From an uncultured Alteromonadaceae bacterium (lineage in GTDB: Bacteria > Pseudomonadota > Gammaproteobacteria > Pseudomonadales > Halieaceae): 58,799 nucleotides of DNA. Location: the NCBI GenBank assembly GCA_913064725.1, contig CAJYAI010000009.1:1-58799 (forward strand), given 5' to 3'. Positions within the stretch are counted from its first letter, which is position 1. The number at the start of each line of letters is the position of its first letter. Positions 28,348 through 37,113 of the stretch are shown here, piece by piece. The notes under the pieces are model-generated. The model made no database searches. It saw only the letters and a program-made list of their open reading frames with translations, and was not told where the DNA came from. Both the position numbers and the translations under genes were made by a program.

Positions 28348-28863
28348 TTACTCAGTAGCGACCCAGATTAAGTCTGCCGTCTCGAAACCCAAGGCTTGGC
28401 TTCGAGCCATAAAACGCTCGCGCACGTCTACGCTAATCTGCGGCTCTCGCGCCAACAGCCATAGATAGTCCGTGTTGTAGCCAGAGACAAAGGCGTAGCT
28501 ATAGTCATCTGCCAGTTCAAATACAGCATAAGTACCGTAGAAAGGACCGAAAAAAGACACCTTAAGATGCCCGATGTCGTTTGAGCCCATTGGCTTGGCC
28601 ACCCCCTCAGCCTGACGCCACTCCCCTTTTTCCGTATTAAAACCTTTATTCAAAACAGCAATTGAGCCATCGTCATTCAGTTCGTAGGTCGCCGTAACGC
28701 GCTCAAGATCCCGCTCAAAACTGTGATCTAAACGTGCGATCTCGTACCACGTCCCTAGATAGCGCTCAGGATCAAAATTTCGCACTGGCTCAACATTATC
28801 AGGCAAGCCCGTACAGGCCGTTATAAAGACAACGGTACACACCGTCATAAATCGTTTCAGCAT
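28348..28863 (-). CDS. blc: Outer-membrane lipocalin Blc
   Basis: Bacterial lipocalin anchored in the outer membrane; Blc proteins bind lysophospholipids and fatty acids and are often stress-induced. From ATG 28863 (GAGAGG upstream) the protein is 171 aa with lipobox ITAC at about residue 17. The lipocalin GxW motif is YLGTWYEIARLDHSFERDL, followed by NKGFNTEKGEWRQAEGVA, VSFFGPFYGTYAVFELADDY and the C-terminal LLAREPQISVDVRERF. An upstream extension of the ORF to 28935 has no lipoprotein logic. It is divergent from the dnaE2 LexA promoter; the LexA box is 83 bp from the blc start, so it might touch both, though the box is placed for dnaE2. Confidence 0.92.
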   Translation of the reverse strand: MLKRFMTVCTVVFITACTGLPDNVEPVRNFDPERYLGTWYEIARLDHSFERDLERVTATYELNDDGSIAVLNKGFNTEKGEWRQAEGVAKPMGSNDIGHLKVSFFGPFYGTYAVFELADDYSYAFVSGYNTDYLWLLAREPQISVDVRERFMARSQALGFETADLIWVATE

Positions 28864-28945
28864 GACAATCCTCTCAACCGTGCAAAGTACAGTTAGTATG
28901 ACTGACAAAGATCCTAATAGGCGCTTTATTGTCAAAGACAGTATA

Positions 28946-28961
28946 CTGTATAAAAATACAG
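28946..28961 (+). promoter_or_regulatory. LexA box upstream of dnaE2
   Basis: CTGTATAAAAATACAG, CTG-N10-CAG, nearly the E. coli consensus. It ends only 9 bp before the dnaE2 ATG at 28971, so the transcript leader must be very short, or the box is bound just downstream of the promoter. An overlapping 12-bp palindrome ACAGTATACTGT starts at 28939. Confidence 0.93.
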
Positions 28962-28970
28962 TATTTTGTT

Positions 28971-31900
28971 ATGTCATACGCCGAACTGCATTGCTTAAGT
29001 AACTACAGCTTTTTGCGTGGCGCTTCGCATCCATCCGAACTAGTGGAGCAAGCGTCACACTTAAGCTATTCCGCACTAGCCCTTACAGATGAATGCTCAC
29101 TTGCCGGCGTCGTTAAGGCACATGTAGTTGCCAAAGAGCTCGACTTCAAACTCATTATTGGCAGTGAATTTACTGTCAGTGAAGGGCTAAAACTGATCGC
29201 CATTGCTCCGTCTCGAGCAGCTTATGGTGAACTTTCGAGTCTGATCAGTCGTTCACGACGGCGCAGCGAAAAAGGGCATTACATTACTCACCTTCGAGAC
29301 ATTTACTTTCATCTAAAGCGCTGCTTCATCATTTGGCTTCCAACACAGCCCGACAAAGAACGACATCACGCTGACATACTGTCACGACGATCTCCGGGTC
29401 GATTTTGGATTGGCGTGTCCCAACTGCTACATCACGACGATTCAAACCGATTAGCCACTCTGCAAGATGTCGCCTCAGATATGGGTGTTTCCCTACTCGC
29501 CTGCGGCAGTGTGGAAATGCACTCAGCAAATCGAAAGAGGTTGCACGATGTATTAACGGCCATACGCCACAACAGTTCAGTACAAGAACTCGGAAAACGG
29601 CGGACGTGCAACGGGCAACAGCACCTGAGGCGTCTGGACAAGCTACTGCCGCTATACCCACCCGAGCTCATCGGTGAAACCTTACGATTAGCCCAGCAAT
29701 GCCACTTCAGTTTGGATGAACTACGCTACGAATACCCAGAAGAAGTTGTGCCTAAAGGCCACTCTGCAAACAGCTATTTACGTGAATGCGTTGCAAAAGG
29801 CGCGAGTAAGCGGTGGCCAAAAGGCATCCCAAATCCAATACATGAACGTATTGAACGCGAACTCGAGCTCATTACTGAGCTCAACTATGAGTATTATTTC
29901 TTAACCGTTTACGACATCGTTAATTTCGCTCGAGAACGCGACATTTTATGCCAGGGGCGCGGGTCGGCAGCGAACTCCGTAGTTTGTTATTGCTTACACA
30001 TCACGGAAGTCTCTCCCGAGCAAGTATCACTCCTCTTCGAACGCTTCATATCGCGAGAGCGAGACGAACCCCCTGATATTGATGTCGATTTTGAGCACGA
30101 GCGGCGCGAAGAGGTTATTCAGTACTTGTATGAGAAGTACACACGACGGCGGGCAGCATTAGCCGCCACCGTCATCACTTACCGTTCACGCAGTGCGGTA
30201 CGAGATGTCGGAAAAGCCCTCGGGATGGATGCAGTGTTTGTTGAGGACCTTGCGAAATCACTCGCATGGTGGAATAGGGAGCGCGAGCTGACAGCCAAAT
30301 TTGAAGAACAGGGCATTCAATCAAGCAACCAACAAGCCGAACTCTTTCTTAACATGACACAACAAATTCTCGGCTTCCCGCGCCATTTATCACAACACGT
30401 TGGTGGCTTTGTAATCAGTCGTGGACCAATCTCAAACTTAGTGCCCATTGAAAATGCCAGCATGCCAAATCGGACAGTCATTCAGTGGGATAAAGAAGAT
30501 ATCGAGGCTCTAGGTCTGCTTAAGGTCGATATTTTAGCGCTCGGGATGCTGTCAGCTATCCGTAAAACACTGGCGCTAGTCCAACGACATGACCCCACTA
30601 TTCGTAGCATTCAGGATATACCCAAGGAGGACCAGGCTACATTTAGGATGCTACAGACCGGCGATTCTCTCGGCGTATTCCAAATAGAGTCACGCGCGCA
30701 AATGTCGATGCTGCCGCGATTAAAACCCACCTGCTTTTACGACCTCGTTATCGAAATCGCCATTGTCCGGCCCGGCCCTATTCAAGGTGACATGGTCCAT
30801 CCCTACCTACGACGTCGAGCTGGATTGGAACCCATCATTTACCCTGACCCAGCGATACAGTCAGTTTTAGAAAGCACTTTGGGAGTTCCTATATTCCAGG
30901 AACAAGTCATTCGACTGGCGATGGTGGCAGCGGGGTTTAGTGGTGGTGAAGCTGACTCTCTCAGGCGGGCCATCACAAACTGGGGTAAAAATAGCAAGCT
31001 GCTCACATTCGAACACAAGCTCAAGGCGGGCATGCTAAATCGGGGATATAGCGCAGATTTTGCAGATCAGCTTTTCAATCAAATCAAAGGCTTTGGCGGC
31101 TACGGCTTCCCCGAATCTCACTCAGCAAGCTTCGCCCTACTAGCCTACGTATCAGCCTGGTTTAAACGGCATTATCCCGGCGCCTTCTATGTGGGCCTGC
31201 TAAACAGCCAGCCTATGGGGTTTTATACACCCTCACAACTTATTCAGGACGCAGCGCGGCATGGCATTACCGCACTGCCCATCGATATCAATGTGAGCGT
31301 TTGGGACCATCAATTATTATCACCTCACACACCCTCTCACAGTTCGATTCGATTGGGCTTCAGGATAGTTAAGGGCTTGAGTAAGCGCGCTGTAGATAAT
31401 CTGATCGATGCCCGGCGCATCGGTCCCTACCAGTCGATCTTGGACCTTAAGCGACGTACACAGCTTGATAAAAATGACATGGAGGCGCTTTCAGCCGCCG
31501 ATGCCCTGGCGTCACTTACGGGACATCGTCACCAAACACATTGGTCCATAATGGCGCTGAGCGATTCTCGTCCCCTGATTATCGATACCACTATCGATAC
31601 CGCCTCAGCTGCGGAAGAATCGAGTGCTATCGCGTCACCCTCAACGATCGAAAACGTCTTATTCGACTACCAAAGCACAGGTCTGACCTTACGCTCTCAT
31701 CCTCTTGCACTCCTGCGACAACGGTCACCATTTGATCAGTGTCGCCGGCAATCCGAGCTCATCACAATGGATCATCAACGTTTTGTACGGACAGCTGGCC
31801 TGGTGACATGTCGACAGCGACCAGGGACTGCCTCAGGCGTCGTATTCCTCACCCTCGAAGACGAAACAGGCAATATTAATGTCGTGGTGTGGCCCGCGAT

Positions 31901-32060
31901 CCAAGAACAGTTCAGAGCCGCATTGATGACGGCGCAGCTGCTACTGGTAAAAGGTACTGTAGAATCTAGAGACGGCGTTACACACGTCATTGCCAGCGGT
32001 CTTTATGACCATAGTCATGCTCTGGCTGATTTGGCGGTTAAATCACGAGACTTTCATTAG
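28971..32060 (+). CDS. dnaE2: Error-prone DNA polymerase DnaE2 (ImuC)
   Basis: Alpha-subunit-type C-family DNA polymerase used for SOS translesion synthesis. It starts with the DnaE2 signature YAELHCLSNYSFLRGASHPSELV (broken here by eye) in a PHP domain. The palm carries PDIDVDFEHERREEVIQ (two catalytic Asp near residues 370-372) and LLKVDILALGM (third Asp near 518). The tyrosine-rich GFGGYGFPESHSASFALLAY region follows, then the helix-hairpin-helix (SILDLKRRTQLDKNDMEALS) and an OB domain (RTAGLVTCRQRPGTASGVVF, then LTLEDETGNINVVVWP). 1029 aa is the normal length. The ATG at 28971 is chosen because it gives the family N-terminus; the open frame extends upstream across the LexA box. Confidence 0.95.
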   Translation: MSYAELHCLSNYSFLRGASHPSELVEQASHLSYSALALTDECSLAGVVKAHVVAKELDFKLIIGSEFTVSEGLKLIAIAPSRAAYGELSSLISRSRRRSEKGHYITHLRDIYFHLKRCFIIWLPTQPDKERHHADILSRRSPGRFWIGVSQLLHHDDSNRLATLQDVASDMGVSLLACGSVEMHSANRKRLHDVLTAIRHNSSVQELGKRRTCNGQQHLRRLDKLLPLYPPELIGETLRLAQQCHFSLDELRYEYPEEVVPKGHSANSYLRECVAKGASKRWPKGIPNPIHERIERELELITELNYEYYFLTVYDIVNFARERDILCQGRGSAANSVVCYCLHITEVSPEQVSLLFERFISRERDEPPDIDVDFEHERREEVIQYLYEKYTRRRAALAATVITYRSRSAVRDVGKALGMDAVFVEDLAKSLAWWNRERELTAKFEEQGIQSSNQQAELFLNMTQQILGFPRHLSQHVGGFVISRGPISNLVPIENASMPNRTVIQWDKEDIEALGLLKVDILALGMLSAIRKTLALVQRHDPTIRSIQDIPKEDQATFRMLQTGDSLGVFQIESRAQMSMLPRLKPTCFYDLVIEIAIVRPGPIQGDMVHPYLRRRAGLEPIIYPDPAIQSVLESTLGVPIFQEQVIRLAMVAAGFSGGEADSLRRAITNWGKNSKLLTFEHKLKAGMLNRGYSADFADQLFNQIKGFGGYGFPESHSASFALLAYVSAWFKRHYPGAFYVGLLNSQPMGFYTPSQLIQDAARHGITALPIDINVSVWDHQLLSPHTPSHSSIRLGFRIVKGLSKRAVDNLIDARRIGPYQSILDLKRRTQLDKNDMEALSAADALASLTGHRHQTHWSIMALSDSRPLIIDTTIDTASAAEESSAIASPSTIENVLFDYQSTGLTLRSHPLALLRQRSPFDQCRRQSELITMDHQRFVRTAGLVTCRQRPGTASGVVFLTLEDETGNINVVVWPAIQEQFRAALMTAQLLLVKGTVESRDGVTHVIASGLYDHSHALADLAVKSRDFH

Positions 32061-32087
32061 AGCTGCATTAGAGCTGCATTAGAGCTG
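32055..32087 (+). repeat. 11-bp tandem repeat at the 3' end of dnaE2
   Basis: Three perfect copies of cattagagctg (32055-32065, 32066-32076, 32077-32087) followed by decayed copies (tattaacagctg, actaacagcagc). The first copy includes the last His codon and the TAG stop of dnaE2, so the expansion began at the gene's end and ran into the intergenic space. Confidence 0.93.
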
Positions 32088-32225
32088 TATTAACAGCTGC
32101 ACTAACAGCAGCGCAAAAACTGGGGACTGCGACCACCGAGACCAATGACACTTCGAGCTAATGACCACCCAGACTGTTACCGGTAACGCCAACAACCGCT
32201 CGATTCGTGCGCCTCAAGCTCACTG

Positions 32226-32699
32226 CTACTTGCTCCTGAGCATATCCGATGACTGATCCGCTGATATCGGCACTGTGACCGGCTGACCCTCAATACCGGC
32301 ATAAACGACTAGGATAATCGCATCTTCTTCACCGATATTGGCACCGCCGTGTGGCTGGTTGATTAGCTCAATTACCGCGTCACCCGCACGCGCAATATGT
32401 TTTTCACCACCATCCGTGCGGACCTCGATAATACCTTCAAGAACAATCCCTGCCGTCATATATGGATGCTCATGCAGCGGCAATGCCATGCCCGCAGGAA
32501 TGGTAATACGCGCCACCGTCACCTCAGGTTGACCCATTGCATATGCCGTCAAGGCTGTGCCGCCCCAATCTTGACTTGATCTCGCCAGTATCGTCGTTTC
32601 AATCGACGGCTCAGCCTCCGCCACCACACCACTGGAAAGCATGCTGACAATAATAAGGATATGGAGGCAACTTAACTCACGAGAAAACACCTGCTTCAT
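32226..32699 (-). CDS. Secreted cupin-domain protein
   Basis: 157 aa with an N-terminal signal peptide (hydrophobic LHILIIVSMLSSGVVAEA, cleavage near residue 28) and a single cupin barrel. The metal-binding motif 1 is GMALPLHEHPYMTAGIVLEGIIEV (HxH...), motif 2 is around LINQPHGGAN. Ligand or activity unknown; periplasmic cupins of this kind are often annotated only as 'cupin domain-containing'. Stands alone: 165 bp from the dnaE2 end and 190 bp from the next upstream gene, with nothing recognisable in either gap apart from the dnaE2 repeat. Confidence 0.85.
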   Translation of the reverse strand: MKQVFSRELSCLHILIIVSMLSSGVVAEAEPSIETTILARSSQDWGGTALTAYAMGQPEVTVARITIPAGMALPLHEHPYMTAGIVLEGIIEVRTDGGEKHIARAGDAVIELINQPHGGANIGEEDAIILVVYAGIEGQPVTVPISADQSSDMLRSK

Positions 32700-32890
32700 A
32701 TCGATTCAATCCCTTTCGGCCCATTGGCCAAACACTCTCATCCTACCAGTAGCAACAGCACTTTTGATTGGTCTTACCCACCGATAGCAACTGACCGTTA
32801 AGAAGCGCAGGGAGGGTGAGCAGAGTAACCTCGCCACATTTACTGACAAACATCGGTACTTGCCGCAGTCCGTCTCTCGCCGCTAGGGGA

Positions 32891-33085
32891 CTACTCAGAG
32901 TCAGCAGTCACAATTGCCGCTAGCTGACCCACACCGTCCTGCGTCACCAGGAACTCAATCGGTCTGCAACAGACTTGGCAATCCTCAATATATTGCTCAC
33001 CCAAATCCTCGGGGTTTAACAGAACGCAGATAGACTCCCAGCAATAGGGACAATCGACATAAGACTCTTGTAATGCTCTGTCCAC
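32891..33085 (-). CDS. CPXCG-motif cysteine-rich protein
   Basis: 64-aa protein with two Cys pairs, DCPYCWESI and DCQVCCRPIEF, separated by ~25 residues, the pattern of the 'CPXCG motif-containing cysteine-rich protein' family (probable zinc ribbon). Function unknown. GTG start, 5 bp after the monooxygenase stop, so probably cotranscribed with it. The tail (about residues 47-64) is acidic. Confidence 0.85.
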   Translation of the reverse strand: MDRALQESYVDCPYCWESICVLLNPEDLGEQYIEDCQVCCRPIEFLVTQDGVGQLAAIVTADSE

Positions 33086-33090
33086 AGAAA

Positions 33091-34605
33091 TTAACTCACC
33101 TGCTTGAGCTGTTCCGAGTCATTGTTGCTCGACGTGAAGATCAACGCGCCATCAGAAACAGCACTTTCTCGAAACATCTTCTTGTCCACTCGATAGTTCT
33201 GGGGATTAACCCATGGCATTTGAGTACCCTGCCGAGGAAGCTTTGGCATCATGCGCTGCATGTAACCCGCTGAAAAATCGTGAATCCAGAATCGCTTTTC
33301 CATCGTTTTGGCGAGCAGCTCGGGAATCCGCGGCGTCGCCTGATCGTACCCAAACTCTTCCATATGATTCAGGACACGACACACCCACTCGGCCGTCAAG
33401 TCGGCTCGAAGCGTCCAGGACGCATTAATATAACCGAAGGTCTGAACCATATTCGGGATGTTCGAGCACATCACACCTTTGTAGGTCCACTCGTCGGCAA
33501 AATTGACTGGCTTGCCGTCCACTGTGAACTCAGCGCCACCCAAATTGAGTAATTCGATACCGGTGGCCGACACAATGATATCCGCGTCAATGTGTTCACC
33601 CGAGCCCGTTACCAAACCATCGGCATCGACATGCGCAATCGTATCGGTTACCACATCCGCTTTACCGCTGCGTAGCGCGGTAAACAAGTCATCATCGGGT
33701 ACCAGGCATAGGCGTTGATCCCAAGGGTTGTATGTGGGCGTAAAGTGCTTTTTAACGTCAACCACGTCGCCGACCGCTTTTTCGACTTCGCCGAGTAAAT
33801 TTTGAGCCACGCGATCAGGATTGCTCCGCGTTTGCTTGTAAATAATTTGCTGCCACAGCGTATTTCGAAACCTTACCAAGCCATATGCCCAGCTTGACGG
33901 CAAAACCTTGCGAAGAAAATTGGCTACTTTGTCGACCGATGGTCGTGACACAACATAGGTAGGCGAACGCTGCACCATGGTGACTTTCTCGGCGTCATTC
34001 GCCATGTTCGGTACGAGGGTCATGGCTGTAGCGCCAGAGCCAATCACGATCACCTTCTTGCCCTGATAATCCAGGTCTTCTGGCCAGAACTGTGGGTGGA
34101 CCCACCTTCCCTGAAAATCATCACGCCCATCAAACTCGGGTTGGTGGCCCGCGTCGTAGTTATAATAGCCAGCGCACATGAGTAAAAAGTGACAGGTGAA
34201 ATAACGCGCTTCGCCCCCGACCTCAACTGTCAATAACCAAGATGCAGTCTGAGTCGACCACTCTGCGGTCACTAGTTTGTGATTGAACTGGACCCGTTCT
34301 CGAATACCGTGCTCATCTGCGGTCTCATTGACGTAATCCCAGATGGCCGGACCGTCGGCAATCGCCTTCTCGGCTTTCCATGGCTTAAAGTTGTAGCCGA
34401 GCGTATGCATGTCGGAATCAGACCGGATCCCAGGATATTTAAAGAGATCCCATGTGCCGCCAATTGCCGCGCGGCGCTCAATAATCATGTAGTCCCGGTT
34501 GGGGCAATTCTTTTGCAGGTGCACCGCTGCTCCGACACCCGACAAACCAGCGCCCACTATCATGACGTCGGTATGTCGCGCTGTCTCGCGTGTATTGTTG
34601 CTCAT
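33091..34605 (-). CDS. Flavin-dependent monooxygenase (Baeyer-Villiger type)
   Basis: FAD/NADPH monooxygenase of 504 aa. First Rossmann motif GAGLSGVGAAVHLQ, then ERRAAIGGTWDLFKYPGIRSD (FAD site). The BVMO fingerprint FxGxxxHxxxW is present as FQGRWVHPQFW, and the second Rossmann motif is GSGATAMTLVP. These proteins insert oxygen next to ketones or oxidise N/S atoms; the substrate is not predictable. It follows argG on the same strand (45 bp) and precedes the CPXCG gene. The pairing with a zinc-ribbon protein has no known meaning to me. Confidence 0.9.
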   Translation of the reverse strand: MSNNTRETARHTDVMIVGAGLSGVGAAVHLQKNCPNRDYMIIERRAAIGGTWDLFKYPGIRSDSDMHTLGYNFKPWKAEKAIADGPAIWDYVNETADEHGIRERVQFNHKLVTAEWSTQTASWLLTVEVGGEARYFTCHFLLMCAGYYNYDAGHQPEFDGRDDFQGRWVHPQFWPEDLDYQGKKVIVIGSGATAMTLVPNMANDAEKVTMVQRSPTYVVSRPSVDKVANFLRKVLPSSWAYGLVRFRNTLWQQIIYKQTRSNPDRVAQNLLGEVEKAVGDVVDVKKHFTPTYNPWDQRLCLVPDDDLFTALRSGKADVVTDTIAHVDADGLVTGSGEHIDADIIVSATGIELLNLGGAEFTVDGKPVNFADEWTYKGVMCSNIPNMVQTFGYINASWTLRADLTAEWVCRVLNHMEEFGYDQATPRIPELLAKTMEKRFWIHDFSAGYMQRMMPKLPRQGTQMPWVNPQNYRVDKKMFRESAVSDGALIFTSSNNDSEQLKQVS

Positions 34606-34650
34606 AATGTCACCCTTTTCGCCGTCACGAGGACCGCAGAATAATCTTGT

Positions 34651-35877
34651 TCACTCAGGCAATACTGAGCGGCCTCTCTCTGCCGCTATCCGCAGACGCA
34701 ACGCATTGAGCTTGATGAAACCCTCTGCATCTGCCTGATCGTATTTGCCAGCATCGTCCTCAAAGGTCGCTATTGCATCGTCAAACAGCGAGTCGGACGA
34801 CTGACGACCCGTCACTGTGACATTACCCTTGTACAACTTAATCCGAACGTCGCCGTTAACGACGCTCTGTGTATTATCGATAGCGGACTGAAGCATCAAA
34901 CGTTCGGGAGCCCACCAGTAGCCGTTATAAATCATTTTAGCGTAACGTGGCATTAATTCGTCTTTTAGATGCGCCACCTCTCGATCCAAGGTAATAGACT
35001 CAATCGCCCGGTGCGCCCGCAGCATGATGGTTCCTCCGGGCGTCTCATAACAGCCGCGCGACTTCATCCCGACGTACCGGTTTTCCACGATGTCTAGACG
35101 GCCCACGCCATGCTCACCACCCACCTTGTTAAGGTAAGCTAGGACGGTCGCAGGTGACATTGGCTCACCGTCGATAGCGACGACATCCCCACAAGCAAAG
35201 GTAAGCGTCAATTCGCGCCCCTGCTCCGGTGCCATCTCAGGAGAGACCGACCAACGCCACATTGATTCCTCTGGTGCGCACCACGGGTCTTCGAGGACAC
35301 CTCCCTCGTAAGAAATATGCAGTAAATTGGCGTCCATCGAGTAGGGCGACTTTTTAGATGTGCTTGAAAAATCAACGGGGATTGAGCGCTCAGCGCAATA
35401 AGCCATGAGCGACTCGCGCGAGTTGAGGTCCCATTCGCGCCATGGCGCAATGACTTGGATCCCCGGTTTCAATGCATAGGCACCCAGTTCAAAGCGAATT
35501 TGGTCATTGCCCTTACCCGTAGCGCCATGCGATATCGCGTCAGCACCGGTTTCATTGGCAATTTCGACCAGCCGCTTTGCAATAAGAGGCCGCGCAATCG
35601 ATGTGCCCAGTAGGTATTCACCCTCGTAAATCGTATTGGCGCGGAACATGGGAAAGACGAAATCTTTAACAAACTCTTCGCGCAAGTCATCGATGTAAAT
35701 TTCCTGCACACCCAGGCTTTCGGCCTTGGCGCGCGCTGGCTCCACCTCCTCGCCCTGTCCGATGTCCGCTGTAAACGTCACGACTTCACAGGCGTAGGTG
35801 TCTTGCAGCCACCTCACAATAACGGAGGTGTCCAGGCCGCCCGAATAGGCTAAGACAACTTTGTTTACACTGCTCAT
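34651..35877 (-). CDS. argG: Argininosuccinate synthase ArgG
   Basis: Joins citrulline and aspartate using ATP in arginine synthesis. PP-loop [15 protein letters not shown] at the N-terminus, [29 protein letters not shown], and [11 protein letters not shown]-type core ([12 protein letters not shown]). 408 aa is normal. ATG at 35877 has AGGAG seven bases upstream. Its leader contains a 22-bp tandem repeat with several ATGs (listed separately). Divergent from pyrC. Confidence 0.96.
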   Translation of the reverse strand: MSSVNKVVLAYSGGLDTSVIVRWLQDTYACEVVTFTADIGQGEEVEPARAKAESLGVQEIYIDDLREEFVKDFVFPMFRANTIYEGEYLLGTSIARPLIAKRLVEIANETGADAISHGATGKGNDQIRFELGAYALKPGIQVIAPWREWDLNSRESLMAYCAERSIPVDFSSTSKKSPYSMDANLLHISYEGGVLEDPWCAPEESMWRWSVSPEMAPEQGRELTLTFACGDVVAIDGEPMSPATVLAYLNKVGGEHGVGRLDIVENRYVGMKSRGCYETPGGTIMLRAHRAIESITLDREVAHLKDELMPRYAKMIYNGYWWAPERLMLQSAIDNTQSVVNGDVRIKLYKGNVTVTGRQSSDSLFDDAIATFEDDAGKYDQADAEGFIKLNALRLRIAAERGRSVLPE

Positions 35878-35894
35878 TTACGGCTCCTCTCTAC

Positions 35895-35974
35895 AGGACA
35901 TGAACTACAGAGCTCCAGGACATGAACCTCAGAGCTCCATGACATGAACTACAGAGCTCCAGGTCATGAACTAA
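35895..35974 (-). repeat. 22-bp tandem repeat in the argG leader
   Basis: Copies at 35895-35916, 35917-35938, 35939-35960 and a partial one at 35961-35974. In argG sense each unit holds GGAGCTCTG...GTTCATG, i.e. a Shine-Dalgarno-like GGAG 11 bases before an ATG. The resulting mini-ORFs overlap. One starting at 35946 (MSWSSEVHVLELCSS..., 23 codons) ends in a TGA that overlaps the argG ATG (ATGA). Another starting at 35902 (MSCREEP) stops with TAA directly before that ATG. No attenuator-like hairpin or Arg-rich leader peptide is seen. Confidence 0.9.
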
Positions 35975-36072
35975 AGGTCAAAACTGAAGGGCGTGAAGTT
36001 TACGCGCGAGAAAGCCCGATGGACAGTCGATCACTGCTAAACTAGGGACAAAGCAACATAAAAGGCCATTTT

Positions 36073-37113
36073 ATGCCTCGCATCACCATCACAAGACCGG
36101 ACGACTGGCACATCCATTTACGTGATGGCGATGTTTTGGACCGTACGGTAAATGATGTAGCCCTTTGGGCACACCGTGCAGTGGTCATGCCAAACCTCAC
36201 GCCGCCGGTCAAGACTGCAGCAGAGGCTACCCAGTATCACACGCGCATCATGGCGGCCCTTGCGGACAATAAGCGATTTGAGCCTTTGATGACCCTGTAT
36301 CTAACAGATGCAACTACACCACAGGACATTAAGGAGGCATCAGACTCAGAGCTGATCTGTGGTGTCAAACTGTACCCAGCAGGAGCAACTACGAACTCGG
36401 CAGCTGGTGTAACCGGATTGGAAACGCTCAAACCCACTCTGGCTGCCATGCAGGAATGTGATCTTCCACTGCTTATTCACGGCGAAGTGACCGATCCTGA
36501 TGTGGATATTTTCGATCGAGAAGCCAAATTCATCGAGCGCACACTGGGTCCCCTAGTCGAGGAATTTCCAACGCTGCGGATTATTTTGGAGCACATTACA
36601 ACCCAAGACTCGGTTGACTTCGTCTCCGAATCAAGGGCTGGTGTCGCTGCAACCATTACCCCACAGCACCTGCTGTTTGACCGGAACGATATGCTGGTGG
36701 GCGGCATCCGACCGCACCTATTTTGCCTGCCCATCCTCAAGCGGCGACAACATAAAGAGGCATTGAGATCAGCGGCCACCTCTGGCAATCCAAAGTTTTT
36801 CATTGGCACCGACTCGGCGCCTCACACTGTAGAGACGAAAGAGTCAGCCTGTGGCTGTGCCGGCTGTTACAGCGCTCATGCAGCCATACCGTTATACGCC
36901 GAAGTGTTTGAAGAAGAGGGTTGTCTCGACAAATTAGAAGCCTTCACCAGTCACTTTGGCGCTGACTTCTATCGCAAGGCCAGAAACGAGGATACGCTCG
37001 ATTTGGTCAGGCAAGACAACCTAGCTCCTGACTATTTGACCTTTGGCTCAAGTAGCGTCATACCGCTACGAGCCGGTGAGTCTTTGCGATGGCGACTGGA
37101 ACCCTCGCAATGA
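36073..37113 (+). CDS. pyrC: Dihydroorotase PyrC
   Basis: Zinc amidohydrolase of de novo pyrimidine synthesis, cyclising carbamoyl-aspartate. Class II E. coli-type length (346 aa). Motifs are DDWHIHLRDG (metal His pair), MPNLTPPV, GVKLYPAGATTNS (carboxylated Lys), LLIHGEVTD, LEHITTQDSVDF and IGTDSAPHTVETKESACGCAGCYSA. The argG / pyrC-rnt arrangement is shared with Pseudomonas. The 195-bp divergent gap with argG carries the argG leader repeat, plus upstream pyrC sequence without a clear promoter. Confidence 0.96.
   Translation: MPRITITRPDDWHIHLRDGDVLDRTVNDVALWAHRAVVMPNLTPPVKTAAEATQYHTRIMAALADNKRFEPLMTLYLTDATTPQDIKEASDSELICGVKLYPAGATTNSAAGVTGLETLKPTLAAMQECDLPLLIHGEVTDPDVDIFDREAKFIERTLGPLVEEFPTLRIILEHITTQDSVDFVSESRAGVAATITPQHLLFDRNDMLVGGIRPHLFCLPILKRRQHKEALRSAATSGNPKFFIGTDSAPHTVETKESACGCAGCYSAHAAIPLYAEVFEEEGCLDKLEAFTSHFGADFYRKARNEDTLDLVRQDNLAPDYLTFGSSSVIPLRAGESLRWRLEPSQ

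Noticed and set aside
35902-35948. Arginine-attenuator leader peptide for argG
   Set aside because: The mini-ORFs contain almost no Arg codons, and no terminator/antiterminator stem pair is present.
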